Notes: generated by a model not told the origin, from the sequence alone. A stretch of 64,000 bases of DNA from Brochothrix thermosphacta DSM 20171 = FSL F6-1036 (GCF_036884295.1 NZ_CP145608.1:2226285-2290284), one strand, 5' to 3'. Shown: positions 35,661 through 45,043, counted from the first letter of the stretch. Numbers and translations are program-made.

Positions 35661-35702
35661 TTTTTTGCGTTTATAAATACTTTTTATGATAGGAGATATA
35701 TT

Positions 35703-36632
35703 ATGAAAAAAAGAACAAAGGTTTTTTCGTTGTTATCGAGCTATTTTATTTGTATTACACTTTTAACCGGTTTAATGATCACCACTACCAGTCAGCAGGC
35801 AGAAGCTTCTAGCAAAGTCGTTCCAAAAACAGTAATGTATGTAGAAGTGAATGATCATGAGTTTCGAAATGTTGGAAAATACACACTAGCAAATTCAAAA
35901 AAAACGGCGATTGATATCGGAATCATTTTCGCAGCTAATATTAATTACGATAAAAATACTAAAAAACCTTATTTATTTTTAAATGAACAAGTCAAAAAAA
36001 CTTTGAATGAAAACGCAACGCAAATCAAACCGATACAAGCACGTGGAACAAAAGTACTGCTGTCCATTTTAGGTAATCATCAAGGTGCTGGTTTTGCCAA
36101 CTTCGCTTCTTATGAGAGTGCAGATGCTTTTGCCGCGGAACTTGAAAAAGTTGTCAATGCTTATGGTTTAGATGGCATTGATTTTGATGATGAATACGCT
36201 AAATATGGGGAGAATGGCACACTGCAACCAAATAACTCGTCTTTTATTTGGCTCGTTCAAGCATTACGTCAACGACTTGGCGATGATAAATTAATTACAC
36301 TTTACAACATTGGCCCCGCAGCTTATAACTCTAAAGCTAACGATAGCCTATCAAAAAGTATTGATTACTCATGGAATCCCTACTATGGCACATGGAGTGC
36401 ACCATCATTCCCAGGAATCGATTCATCGCGTTTAAGTGCAGCTGCAGTAGAAGTAGGTGTCAATAAGGCACAAAGTGTACAGTTTGCTAAACGCTCTATC
36501 AACGAGAACTATGGCCTATTCCTCATGTATAATCTAAGCGGAAAAAATTCAGCTGATTTTATTTCAGGAATCACACAAGAACTTTATGGTGAAAAAACAA
36601 TCTACACAGAAACTGTTCCGTCTGTACGATAG
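35703..36632 (+). CDS. Secreted GH18 endo-beta-N-acetylglucosaminidase (Endo H-like)
   Basis: A 309-residue secreted enzyme. A signal peptide (residues 1-36, cut near QAEA) is followed by a single GH18 barrel. The catalytic motif DGIDFDDEY carries Asp160, Asp162 and Glu164 (DxxDxDxE). Segments ILGNHQGAGFANF, YGLDGIDFDDEYAKYGENG, YNIGPAA and DYSWNPYYGTW closely match the textbook sequence of Streptomyces Endo H. Endo H cuts the chitobiose core of high-mannose N-glycans. It would release mannose-rich sugars from host glycoproteins. RBS ATAGGAGATATATT, monocistronic, with a cre site just upstream. Confidence 0.88.
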   Translation: MKKRTKVFSLLSSYFICITLLTGLMITTTSQQAEASSKVVPKTVMYVEVNDHEFRNVGKYTLANSKKTAIDIGIIFAANINYDKNTKKPYLFLNEQVKKTLNENATQIKPIQARGTKVLLSILGNHQGAGFANFASYESADAFAAELEKVVNAYGLDGIDFDDEYAKYGENGTLQPNNSSFIWLVQALRQRLGDDKLITLYNIGPAAYNSKANDSLSKSIDYSWNPYYGTWSAPSFPGIDSSRLSAAAVEVGVNKAQSVQFAKRSINENYGLFLMYNLSGKNSADFISGITQELYGEKTIYTETVPSVR

Positions 36633-36741
36633 TATAGTATAATGAGGCATAAACAGAGAAATCAGCCTGAAACAAAGTTTTTATGACTGATATTATTAGT
36701 TACCTATCAGTACATTATGCTATTGAACGGAGGCTCTTTTA

Positions 36742-37287
36742 ATGAAAATAATTGGTTTTGCAGGTTTAAGTGAAAGTGGTAAAAGTTATTGTGGAAAGTA
36801 CCTTGAAGAGCAGCATCAAATTCCCAGAGTAAAAATTGTCCGTTTTATTGAGCAGTGCCGCAAAGAATACATGAATAATGCGATTAGCTTGGATGAATTT
36901 CATGACTTTTTGTATCATCCCACTAATAAATTTACTGACTTTTTCATGGATGAGATAATTTCAAGAATGAAACAAATGTACAACGACCACGATACCATTG
37001 TGATTGAAAGCTTAAGAAATCCTTATTTAGGTAAGTATTTTCATGAAAAATTAAGGCATGATTTTACTATCGTTTATATGGATACCGCTTTAGATGTTAG
37101 AGTCAATCGAGAACGCAAAAAAATCAATCGTTCTTTTGAAGAAACACTTCGAGCTACTTATGAGAAAGATCAATTAAAAATCGCTCAAGGCGCACTTGAG
37201 TACAAAAAAATGAGTGACATTATTTATGATAATAATGGCTCATCCATAAAATTAGATCTTTTTTTAGATGAACTCGTTTCTCAATAA
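36742..37287 (+). CDS. P-loop nucleotide kinase-like protein
   Basis: A 181-residue cytoplasmic protein with Walker A GLSESGKS (residues 8-15) and a LID-like arginine-rich segment VNRERKKINRSFEE near residues 128-142. The fold looks like dephospho-CoA or deoxynucleoside kinases, and DTIVIESLRNPY has the feel of the AAA_33/CoaE group. It is too short and divergent from CoaE to assign a substrate. RBS GGAGGCTCTTTTA. No functional neighbour. Confidence 0.75.
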   Translation: MKIIGFAGLSESGKSYCGKYLEEQHQIPRVKIVRFIEQCRKEYMNNAISLDEFHDFLYHPTNKFTDFFMDEIISRMKQMYNDHDTIVIESLRNPYLGKYFHEKLRHDFTIVYMDTALDVRVNRERKKINRSFEETLRATYEKDQLKIAQGALEYKKMSDIIYDNNGSSIKLDLFLDELVSQ

Positions 37288-37340
37288 GTAATTGTTATTT
37301 AAGGCATTGGTGGTTCCCTCACTAATGTCTTCTTTAATAC

Positions 37341-37366
37341 AAAAAACCACACAATAATGTGTGGTC
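37341..37366 (-). terminator. Hairpin terminator downstream of the DUF985 gene
   Basis: The perfect stem ACCACACA (37346-37353)/TGTGTGGT (37358-37365), with T6 following on the minus strand. A related hairpin, ACCACAC/GTGTGGT, lies at 37510-37529, closer to the gene. The 150 bases between hold nothing recognisable. Confidence 0.65.
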
Positions 37367-37550
37367 AGATTGTAGACAATGTCTCGTTTTTTTCTTTGAA
37401 CATGATTTAAGTGACTTTGACTACGATATGAGAGGACTGAATAGGCATGTTGTTATAGTAGAAACGACGCGCGAGTAGCGGCCTAAAACAGCGTTTATCT
37501 TCAGTCTCAACCACACACTAACGTGTGGTGTTCACTATTCATTTCAACGG

Positions 37551-38048
37551 TTATTCTGGCAATGTTTCAAACGCTAGTTCTTTGATAATTTCAGGATGAT
37601 TGCTGTGCGATGCTAGTAATTCAGCTTGCGTGAATAATGTGAAATCACGGTAATCAAATCCTGGTGATACCATGCAGCTTACTAAACTATAGCTATCATC
37701 CGCATTAACGCTTGATCCAAAAATACTGCCTGCCTTCACAACATATTGGAGCAATTCTCCTTTCGCTGTATCCGGACCAATTTCAGTTGTTGTGTAACTA
37801 CCGTCTTCTAATAATTCATGGACAGTTAATGCGTGCCCAGCATGATAGTACCACACTTCATCTGATTTCAATTGGTGGAAATGCGATGGATTATTTGATG
37901 TTAATAAAAAATAAATACTTGTATAAAGTGGACGCTCATTACCGTTCACTGTTGTGGTATGGGGTGAAGCTAATTTACGTACATAATAACCACCTTCTGG
38001 ATGTGGCTCTAATCCTAATTCTTTGACCCATTCTTGTTGTGTTTTCAT
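37551..38048 (-). CDS. DUF985 cupin-fold protein
   Basis: A 165-residue single-domain cupin. Family motifs are the N-terminal LGLEPHPEGGYY, the metal-site-like strand SHFHQLKSDEVWYYHAG and VSPGFDYRDFTLF near the end. DUF985 proteins have no settled function; sugar isomerase-like roles have been suggested from the fold. RBS AAGGGGGAATAAGTTAC. Monocistronic. Confidence 0.88.
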   Translation of the reverse strand: MKTQQEWVKELGLEPHPEGGYYVRKLASPHTTTVNGNERPLYTSIYFLLTSNNPSHFHQLKSDEVWYYHAGHALTVHELLEDGSYTTTEIGPDTAKGELLQYVVKAGSIFGSSVNADDSYSLVSCMVSPGFDYRDFTLFTQAELLASHSNHPEIIKELAFETLPE

Positions 38049-38159
38049 CGTAACTTATTCCCCCTTCAGTTAGATTACACATTAATTTTAACTTATTTAA
38101 TCAAAAATTGCTTCAGTTTTTGATTTTTAGTATAAAATAAAAAGAAAAGGGGTGTCCTT

Positions 38160-38534
38160 ATGATTACAAAAATTGGCGAACTCATGTTATACGTAAATGA
38201 TCTAGATCAATCTGCAACTTTTTGGACTGAAAAAATCGGTTTCACTCAGCTAGCTGAACATAACGAAGCTGGGATGCGTTGGATAAACATCGCTCCCACA
38301 TCAACAACAGAAACACAGTTTGTACTTCACGATAAAAAACAAATTGCAGCAATGCATCCAGAAGTACCTTTGGCTACACCTGCTTTATTATTCTACACAA
38401 AAGACATTCAAAAATTACATGAGGCCCTTTTTAATAAGGGGATACCTGTTGGGGATATTGTAGAAATGGGCGGTAGTCTCACCTTCAATTTCCCTGATCC
38501 TGATGGAAATTATTTCGCTGTGAAAAACAGTTGA
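38160..38534 (+). CDS. VOC-family glyoxalase/bleomycin-resistance-like protein
   Basis: A 124-residue protein with two beta-alpha-beta-beta-beta modules of the vicinal oxygen chelate fold. It has LMLYVNDLDQSATFWTEKIGF at the start and FPDPDGNYFAVKNS at the end. Substrate unknown. RBS AAAAGGGGTGTCCTT. Its last 50 bases overlap the 3' end of the convergent MMPL remnant. Confidence 0.88.
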   Translation: MITKIGELMLYVNDLDQSATFWTEKIGFTQLAEHNEAGMRWINIAPTSTTETQFVLHDKKQIAAMHPEVPLATPALLFYTKDIQKLHEALFNKGIPVGDIVEMGGSLTFNFPDPDGNYFAVKNS

Positions 38535-39616
38535 ACTTTTTTATGTGATCAACACACGAAACAAATAACAGCTTATTTTTGTTAAATAGTCGACGGATTT
38601 TTTCTGTTAGCCCCATCATTGCTGTGATATAGATGGGAATCATCACTAGACTTAGCAGTATCAAACAAATGATAACAGCGATAGCTACTTGCATTAACGT
38701 GAGAATTCCTGAAGGTATTAATGCAGCAAATGTTCCCCCTAGAATCACTGCTACCGCCATAATGACACCACCCATTTCTTTAGATGCAGCCACTATTCCT
38801 TCATAACTAAATGATTTTTCTTCGCGGTAACGCATCATCAAGAAAATACTATAATCAACACCTAAAGCCACACTCATAATAAAACAAAAGAAAGGGACAT
38901 TCCACCCTAACATGGCATCTTTAAATAATAGTCCACTAACTAATTCAGTTAAACCTAAAGCAGTAAAGTAACTAATTAATAACGACGAAATAATAATGAG
39001 TGTCTGCCATGCCGAGCGTGTGATAAAGACTAACACAAGACCGATACCTATCAACATAATAATAAGCGTGCGTGTAAAATCATCTTGTGAAAGTGTTTGT
39101 AAATCAATATTTTGAACTGTTTTTCCTCCAAGAACTAACTGTTTATTTTCTAGTTCGGACGATTCATTTGCAGCAGCTACTTTACGATCTATTGTTTCAA
39201 CAATCGCCATCGCTTCTTTGCTATATGGGTTCACATCCAGTACAATTCCAAAACGCATGGTGCGCTTATCTTTAGACATATACGTTGCGATGCTCTCTTG
39301 AAATTCTGCACTGTTAATTACTTTCTTGGGAATAGCGAACGTTGATCCATCATCTTCTTTACTCATCGTACCGATATATCGCTGTGCATCACCAAGCCCT
39401 GTTTTCACCTTACTTAAACCAGCAGTGCTCGCCGACATGCCCTCTGCCAATACTTTCATTTGGCCTTCTAATTCTCCTAGCCCTGATTGTAATTGTACCT
39501 GTCCTTTGTTCAATTGTTTCAGGCCACCTTCAACAGCAACGCTACCATCTTTTACTTTTATACTTCCAGTTTCACCTGTACGTAAACCTGTAGCAAGTTC
39601 TTTGGCCCCTTGTTTC
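38485..39616 (-). pseudogene. MMPL transporter, C-terminal part after a frameshift
   Basis: This is the continuation of the gene beginning at 41677. After a one-base shift at about 39604-39616 the frame runs ELATGLRTGETGSIKVKDGSVAVEGGLK into the coiled coil ending MNKGQVQLQSGLGELEGQMKV. The second membrane module follows (DFTRTLIIMLIGIGLVLVFITRS and SVALGVDYSIFLMMRYREEKS, the MMPL GxDYSIF motif). From the first ATG in this frame (39513) it would be 342 residues with no ribosome site, so independent expression is unlikely. The tail overlaps the VOC gene. Confidence 0.85.
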
Positions 39617-41677
39617 TAATTTTACAACAGCTGTCTCCATCTGATTTAAACCATCTGATAGTTCATTGAAGGTAGATTCAGCCGCTTTTAAACCTGTTAG
39701 TGATTGTTCATACTTCGGTTGCACTGCTTTTAAGCCTTCACCAACAGTAGACATTCGTTCCTGTCCTGTGATGGCTCGCGCTAACGCATCTTGCATTTCT
39801 GGTAGCTCTTCAGACTCTGGCAATTCTTCCATTACTGCATAGAGGTTTTCTTCAATCTGCTTATAGTTATCCGTTTCATTCTCGATAACAGCATTTACAG
39901 CATCAAAGGCCTCACCAAAAGCACCGCCACTCGCAGAAAATGCGAGATAGATTCGCTTAAACTCTGTGATGCCTGTATTTAATTCTGTCAGTTCAGCACG
40001 TAATTGACCTAATCCAGTTGCGAGTTGATCTGCTCCCTCTGCGCCCTTTGCGAAGCCCGTTGTTAATTCGCCGACAGCACTTGTGAGCTTGGATGTCCCT
40101 TTACTTATATCACTTGTACCATCAATTAATTGTTGCACATTTTCTGCACCTGATACATCATTAGCAGCTAGTTTTTGCTCCGCCTCTGTCAAACCACTGT
40201 TAATGGTTGACAACCCTTTATTGGCTTTATCTAGCCCGCTATGTAATTGACGCGATTGTTCTTTCGTATACAGATTATCTACACGTTCCCCTAAAGGACG
40301 CGTTACAGAATAAACCGTTGCCACGCCATCAATATTTGCAATCTCAGCAGCAAGTTCATCGACCGCTTTTAAATCTGTCGGATTAGCCATGGGTTGCTCG
40401 CTTTTAATTGCTAAAGTTGTGGGTGCCGATAACCCTGCAGGGAAATGTTTAGTAATAAGCGTAATCCCTTGTTTTGATTCATATTTATCATTGATTTCCA
40501 CTAAATCATCATAGTTTAATTTACCTGAATAATTAAGCATAAATGGCACAGTTAAAACCGCCACTATTATTAATGCAATGATCGGACGATAAAAGGCCTG
40601 TTTGGATAAAAAGCCCCATAGTTTACTTGATTGATGTCCCGCAAAATTTTTAGTTGGCCAAAATAACTTTTTCCCTAGCAAAGCCATGAAAATTGGATTT
40701 AGTGTTAATAACACCAACAATAGTACTGCTACTCCAATCGCTACAGGTGAAGCTGCTTGGTAAATTTTAAACTGCGCAAATATCAGTGCGGCAAAACCAA
40801 TGAAAACGGCGACACCACTATAAATAACAGTTTTACCCGCCGTTTGATAGGTTGTTTTAATCGCAGACCCAACACTTTTTTGTTGTGATAATTCTTCCTT
40901 AAAACGCGTAAATAATAAAATATTATAATCTGTCCCCACACCAAATAAAACAACGACCATAAACACTTGGGTGAAATTAGAAAAAGGAAAACCAAAATGT
41001 TGTACTAATTGGGCGGTAATACCTAATGCCACAACATATGAAATGCCAACGCTCAGTAACGATACGATAGGAACAATGGGCGAGCGAAACACCAACAATA
41101 ATACAAGTACGATAAATATAATAGCAATAACTTCTGTTTTCTCAACGCCCTCATGTGTTGCTTTTGCAAAATCTTCTAAAACGAGTGCATTACCTGTTAA
41201 ATAACTTTCAACGCCTTTTATTTGCAGTTCTGGACGAATACGATCACCAATTTCAGTAATTGTTCCCTCTCGCAAAACTTCTAGTTGAAGCATGACCGTT
41301 GTCCCATCACTCGACAATAACTGTTTTTTTGCGGTCTTATTATCAAGATGTGAAACAATTCGATCAATACCTAAACTTGTTTGATTCGTTTGGATTGCGG
41401 TAATTCGTTTTTCAATTGTTGTCAGTTCATCTGCTGTGAGCTTTTTGTTTGAATGGAACACAGCGATCATTTGATATGTTTTTTCTTTGCCATCACGCAT
41501 ACCGTTAATAATTTTTGCTGCTTGTTCACTTTGAGCTGATTCAGGTAACGAAATCTGCCCTTTTTCTCTCACTAACGTTCCCATGTTTGGCATAAATAAT
41601 ACTAATAAAAGCGTTACCACAAGCCAACTTGTTAAAATTAGCACACGCCACTTTCTCTTGTTCATGTTCGTCACCAT
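39572..41677 (-). pseudogene. MMPL/RND-type transporter, N-terminal part, frameshifted
   Basis: 701 codons. There is an N-terminal helix, an extracytoplasmic domain and a first membrane module with the MMPL motif VVVLFGVGTDYNILLFTRFKEE near residue 250. A long periplasmic-type coiled coil follows, of KGTSKL / TGLGQLRAEL pattern (residues about 480-690). The frame then ends in an aberrant tail (GQRTCYRFTYR). Removing one base in the stretch GAAACAAGGGG restores KLE(T/Q)GAKELATGL and joins the C-terminal part, giving about 1,063 residues. Such proteins export lipids or hydrophobic compounds. A sequencing error or a real inactivating mutation cannot be told apart here. Confidence 0.85.
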
Positions 41678-41777
41678 TCTTTCTCGTATATATCCTCCCC
41701 CAGAACAATACGGCCTTTTACTTTAGTGTACCTTATATCTTTCATTTGGACTATCACAAAAATAGTCTTTTAACGAT

Positions 41778-41812
41778 AAAAAAAGCAACCGCACAATTGG
41801 CGGTTGCTTTAG
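41778..41812 (-). terminator. Terminator of the nagP-like operon
   Basis: Perfect 11-base arms AAAGCAACCGC (41782-41792) and GCGGTTGCTTT (41800-41810), with TTTTTTT following on the minus strand. Confidence 0.9.
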
Positions 41813-41828
41813 ATTACTATTTTAAGAA

Positions 41829-43232
41829 TTATTTTTCAACGCGTTCTTTCAATTTATCAGCAACAAATTCTACATCTGTTCCAACGATAACTTGAAGAGC
41901 TGTATCATTGATTTTAACAACACCTTTTGCGCCTGCGCGTTTCAAAGCATCTTGATCAACAATATTTGTATCTTTTAATTGTAGACGTAAACGAGTTGTA
42001 CAGTTATCGATAACTGTAAAGTTGTCAGCGCCACCTAATGCTTTAAGGTATTTATCACCAATAGCGTCATATTTATCTCCTGTAACTGGTGTTGCTAGTT
42101 CTTCTTCATCTTCTTCAATTGCATTTTCATCATCATCATCTTCACGTCCAGGCGTTTTGATGTCGAATTTTAAAATAGCAAAGTAGAAAATCACGAAGTA
42201 AACAACTGCGAAAACTAAACCAACTAAAAGTAAAAGGAGTGGCTTAGTTCCTAAACCGTAGTTTAGTGAGTAATCAATCGCTCCTGCTGAGAAAGTGAAA
42301 CCCATTTTAATTCCTAATAAGTTAACGATAAAGCCTGAAATTCCTGCTAAGAGCGCATGCACAACATAAAGAGGGAATGCGATAAACATGAATGAAAACT
42401 CAAGCGGTTCTGTGATACCTGTTAAGAACGCTGTTAAAGCGAGTGATAACATCATCCCAAACGTTGCTTTACGTTTATGTTTTTTAGCAGCTGCCACCAT
42501 TGCCATTGCAGCTGCTGGTAGACCAAACATCATAATTGGGAAGAAACCTGTTTGGAAAGCGCCCGCTGTCGGATCTTTAGCGAAGAAACGGTTAATATCT
42601 CCGTTTACAACAATACCTGTTGCAGCATCTGTAAAGCTACCATAACCGAACCATAAGTAAGAGTTTAACACGTGATGTAAGCCCGTTGGAATTAACAAAC
42701 GGTTTGCAAATTCGAATACACCTGCACCGAATGCACCTGCACCAACGATAAATTCGTTAAGATGATTTAATCCAACTTGGACTGTTGGCCAAATGAAACC
42801 AAAAATAACAACAAGTATTAACGTCGCGATAGCATTTAATATTAAGGCAACATGACGTCCGTTAAAGAAAGCACCTTTATCAAATTTAAGGTACACAAGG
42901 TTATAAATAATAGGTGAAAATAGACCAGCGATAAAACCACCGAATACACCCATATTAATATCTGGATTAACGCCAATAACACCGAAGTTTAAGATAAAGT
43001 ACATGAGCGCGCCACTTAAAGCTGCTAAACCACTATTATCCTTCGCTAAACCAATAGCAATACCCATTGCAAACATCAATGGTAAATAAGTGAAAATAGC
43101 GTTCCCGCCAGCATTCATAAATGGAATATTTAAAACATCAGCTGCGCCAAGACGGTTTAACAGACCCGCAGCTGGCAAAACAGCGATTGGAAGCATTAAT
43201 GCTTTCCCGATTTTTTGTAATTGTGCTAACAT
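41829..43232 (-). CDS. PTS EIICB, GlcNAc/glucose family (NagP-like)
   Basis: A 467-residue fusion of a glucose-superfamily EIIC (residues 1 to about 370, opening LQKIGKALMLPIAVLPAAGLLNRLG) and an acidic linker (DDDDENAIEEDEEE). The C-terminal IIB has the phosphorylated Cys411 in IDNCTTRLRL. There is no IIA domain, so it must use a IIA from another PTS. Length and start resemble Bacillus NagP, and the upstream operator also suggests N-acetylglucosamine, but glucose or maltose cannot be excluded. The motif GITEPLEFSFMFIAFPLY is the sugar-binding loop. RBS AAAGGAGGAAATTAAATT. Confidence 0.88.
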   Translation of the reverse strand: MLAQLQKIGKALMLPIAVLPAAGLLNRLGAADVLNIPFMNAGGNAIFTYLPLMFAMGIAIGLAKDNSGLAALSGALMYFILNFGVIGVNPDINMGVFGGFIAGLFSPIIYNLVYLKFDKGAFFNGRHVALILNAIATLILVVIFGFIWPTVQVGLNHLNEFIVGAGAFGAGVFEFANRLLIPTGLHHVLNSYLWFGYGSFTDAATGIVVNGDINRFFAKDPTAGAFQTGFFPIMMFGLPAAAMAMVAAAKKHKRKATFGMMLSLALTAFLTGITEPLEFSFMFIAFPLYVVHALLAGISGFIVNLLGIKMGFTFSAGAIDYSLNYGLGTKPLLLLLVGLVFAVVYFVIFYFAILKFDIKTPGREDDDDENAIEEDEEELATPVTGDKYDAIGDKYLKALGGADNFTVIDNCTTRLRLQLKDTNIVDQDALKRAGAKGVVKINDTALQVIVGTDVEFVADKLKERVEK

Positions 43233-43253
43233 AATTTAATTTCCTCCTTTACT

Positions 43254-43772
43254 TTATAAGTGTGGTAAGACAATATTTGCAATAAATGATCCAATAAACA
43301 AGGCAACAACACTTGTAATAATCGGAACAAAACGACGGCCACCAAAGAAGGCTAACCATTCAGGCATCTTAATATTGTAGAATTTGTTATACATCATTCC
43401 ACTAACAAGTCCCATTACTAAACCACAAATAATGAAGAAAATTTGTCCTTTTACTTCGCCACCAAAAATAGAGATAGGTGCATTAACTAAAAATTGTGCT
43501 TTAGCATCAATTAAAACAGAGAATGATGCTCCAAATACTAGGTAACCTACCGCACCAGCTAAAGCAGCCGCTCCACTGTGATCAAACCCAATACCAACTG
43601 CAAAAGCAATCGATATAATTAACGGGAAAATCATTTTATAAGCGTTGAAAACACCTTCTAAACCTGAATTTCCTGTTAAACTTCCTGCCCAAAAAATAAC
43701 TAAAAGGATTGCAGTAACTGCGACATATGAAAGGGATATTGCCAAACGTTTAACTAAACTTTCTTTTTTCAT
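43254..43772 (-). CDS. Free-standing half EIIC-like membrane protein
   Basis: A 172-residue protein with four or five membrane helices that aligns with only the N-terminal half of glucose-family EIIC. The segment YKMIFPLIISIAFAVGIGFDHSGAAALAGAVGYLVFG corresponds to the EIIC helices containing MGIAIGLAKDNSGLAALSGAL. It ends with the family loop PEWLAFFGGRRFVPIITS, then one helix and a stop. It lacks the sugar-binding second half and IIB. A strong GGAGGAGGAAAAAAG site and a clean junction (21 bases) with the full EIICB gene argue against simple decay. A modulating subunit is possible; unproven. Confidence 0.8.
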   Translation of the reverse strand: MKKESLVKRLAISLSYVAVTAILLVIFWAGSLTGNSGLEGVFNAYKMIFPLIISIAFAVGIGFDHSGAAALAGAVGYLVFGASFSVLIDAKAQFLVNAPISIFGGEVKGQIFFIICGLVMGLVSGMMYNKFYNIKMPEWLAFFGGRRFVPIITSVVALFIGSFIANIVLPHL

Positions 43773-43836
43773 CTTTTTTCCTCCTCCAATATTTATTACG
43801 AAAAGAGCTTAAAATTCTTTTCCTATTCTGTTTTTT

Positions 43837-43865
43837 ATCATAACATGAAACCGGTTTCTGGTCTA
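43837..43865 (-). promoter_or_regulatory. Promoter of the nagP-like operon
   Basis: On the minus strand an extended -10 TGTTATGAT (43845-43837) has a poor -35 (TAGACC, 43865-43860) at 17-base spacing. Both operators below overlap it. Confidence 0.6.
43846..43859. promoter_or_regulatory. cre site inside the nagP-like promoter
   Basis: TGAAACCGGTTTCT matches TGNAANCGNTNNCA at 13 of 14 positions and fills the spacer between -35 and -10, a repressing position for CcpA. Confidence 0.6.
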
Positions 43866-43870
43866 TACCA
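43859..43870. promoter_or_regulatory. dre-like operator TGGTCTATACCA (second copy)
   Basis: Identical to 16493-16504. It covers the -35 position of this promoter and abuts the cre site. Confidence 0.65.
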
Positions 43871-44009
43871 TTTTAAGATGAAACTATTCTTCTATAGTAA
43901 AAAAAATCTATCATCTATGCAATATTCGAACTATTAAAAACAATCTAAAACTAGAATTGTTTCTTTCCCCCAGACAATCCCAACCTAGTTTAATAGTACT
44001 GTTTATCTA

Positions 44010-44018
44010 TGCTATAAT
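44010..44018 (+). promoter_or_regulatory. Extended -10 of galE
   Basis: TGCTATAAT is a perfect extended -10. TTAATA 17 bases upstream is a weak -35. Confidence 0.6.
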
Positions 44019-44059
44019 AATAATAAATTAAACGTTTTTTTTAAAAGGAGTGTTTTTTT

Positions 44060-45043
44060 GTGACAATTGCAATTTGTGGTGGCGCCGGTTATATCGGTTC
44101 TCATGCCGTACTCGCATTACTTGATCGTGGAACGGATGTCGTTGTTATTGACAATCTTTCCACCGGACATGCTGAATCTGTACCTGCAGGCGTGAAACTT
44201 TATAAAGGTGATATTAGAGATGCTAAATTTTTAGATACTGTTTTCACCACTGAAAAAATCACAGACTTGATGCATTTTGCTGCTGATTCATTAGTTGGTG
44301 TGAGCGTCCAAGAACCTTTAACTTATTACAATAATAATGTGGGTGGTGCGATTACATTATTGGAAGCAATGAAACGTCATAATATCAACAACATTGTTTT
44401 CTCATCAACTGCTGCAACATTTGGTGAACCCTTGCGTCAACCCATTGTTGAAACAGATGCTCAAATACCAACTAACCCCTATGGCGAAACTAAATTAGCC
44501 ATTGAAAAATTACTAAAATGGACTGCTAATAGTTCTGATTTACGTTATAAAGTTTTACGTTACTTCAATGTTGCTGGTGCAGACCCTACAGGTCGTGCTG
44601 GTGAAGACCATCGTCCAGAATCACACTTGATTCCATTAGTTCTTGAAGTAGCTTTAGGGAAAAGAGAGCATATTTCAATTTTCGGAGATACTTACCCAAC
44701 AGAAGATGGGACATGCGTTCGTGACTACATCCATGTGTCCGATTTAATTGCCGCACATATTTTAGCACTTGATGATTTATTTGCTGACGGTGAAAATAGC
44801 GCCTATTATCTTGGCAACGGCCAAGGCTTCAGCGTTAAAGAAGTAATCGAGGTCTGTCGAAAAGTGACTGGTCACACTATACCTGAAGTAATGGCTCCCA
44901 TTCGACTAGGTGATCCTGCAACTTTAATCGCAAGTTCTGATAAAGCCAAACAGCAACTTGGATGGTCGCCCCAACATGCTAAATTAGAAACAATCGTCGC
45001 AGATGCCTGGCACTGGTTTGAAAAAAATCCTAACGGTTATTAA
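44060..45043 (+). CDS. galE: UDP-glucose 4-epimerase
   Basis: A 327-residue short-chain dehydrogenase-type enzyme. The NAD motif GGAGYIGSH is at residues 7-15; the catalytic Ser/Tyr/Lys are in SSTAA and YGETK. It interconverts UDP-glucose and UDP-galactose in the cytoplasm. It starts with GTG (44060), nine bases after AAAGGAG, with a perfect extended -10 upstream. With galU further along it supplies activated sugars for wall polymers. Confidence 0.95.
   Translation: MTIAICGGAGYIGSHAVLALLDRGTDVVVIDNLSTGHAESVPAGVKLYKGDIRDAKFLDTVFTTEKITDLMHFAADSLVGVSVQEPLTYYNNNVGGAITLLEAMKRHNINNIVFSSTAATFGEPLRQPIVETDAQIPTNPYGETKLAIEKLLKWTANSSDLRYKVLRYFNVAGADPTGRAGEDHRPESHLIPLVLEVALGKREHISIFGDTYPTEDGTCVRDYIHVSDLIAAHILALDDLFADGENSAYYLGNGQGFSVKEVIEVCRKVTGHTIPEVMAPIRLGDPATLIASSDKAKQQLGWSPQHAKLETIVADAWHWFEKNPNGY

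Noticed and set aside
37341..37529. Two CCACACA/TGTGTGG hairpins as ends of a small mobile element
   Set aside because: They are separate short hairpins rather than one long terminal inverted repeat, and no target duplication is seen. Terminator function explains at least the first.
38485..39513. Reading the second half of the MMPL gene as an independent 342-residue transporter
   Set aside because: Its first ATG lies inside the coiled coil, has no ribosome site, and the frame continues upstream to the frameshift point.
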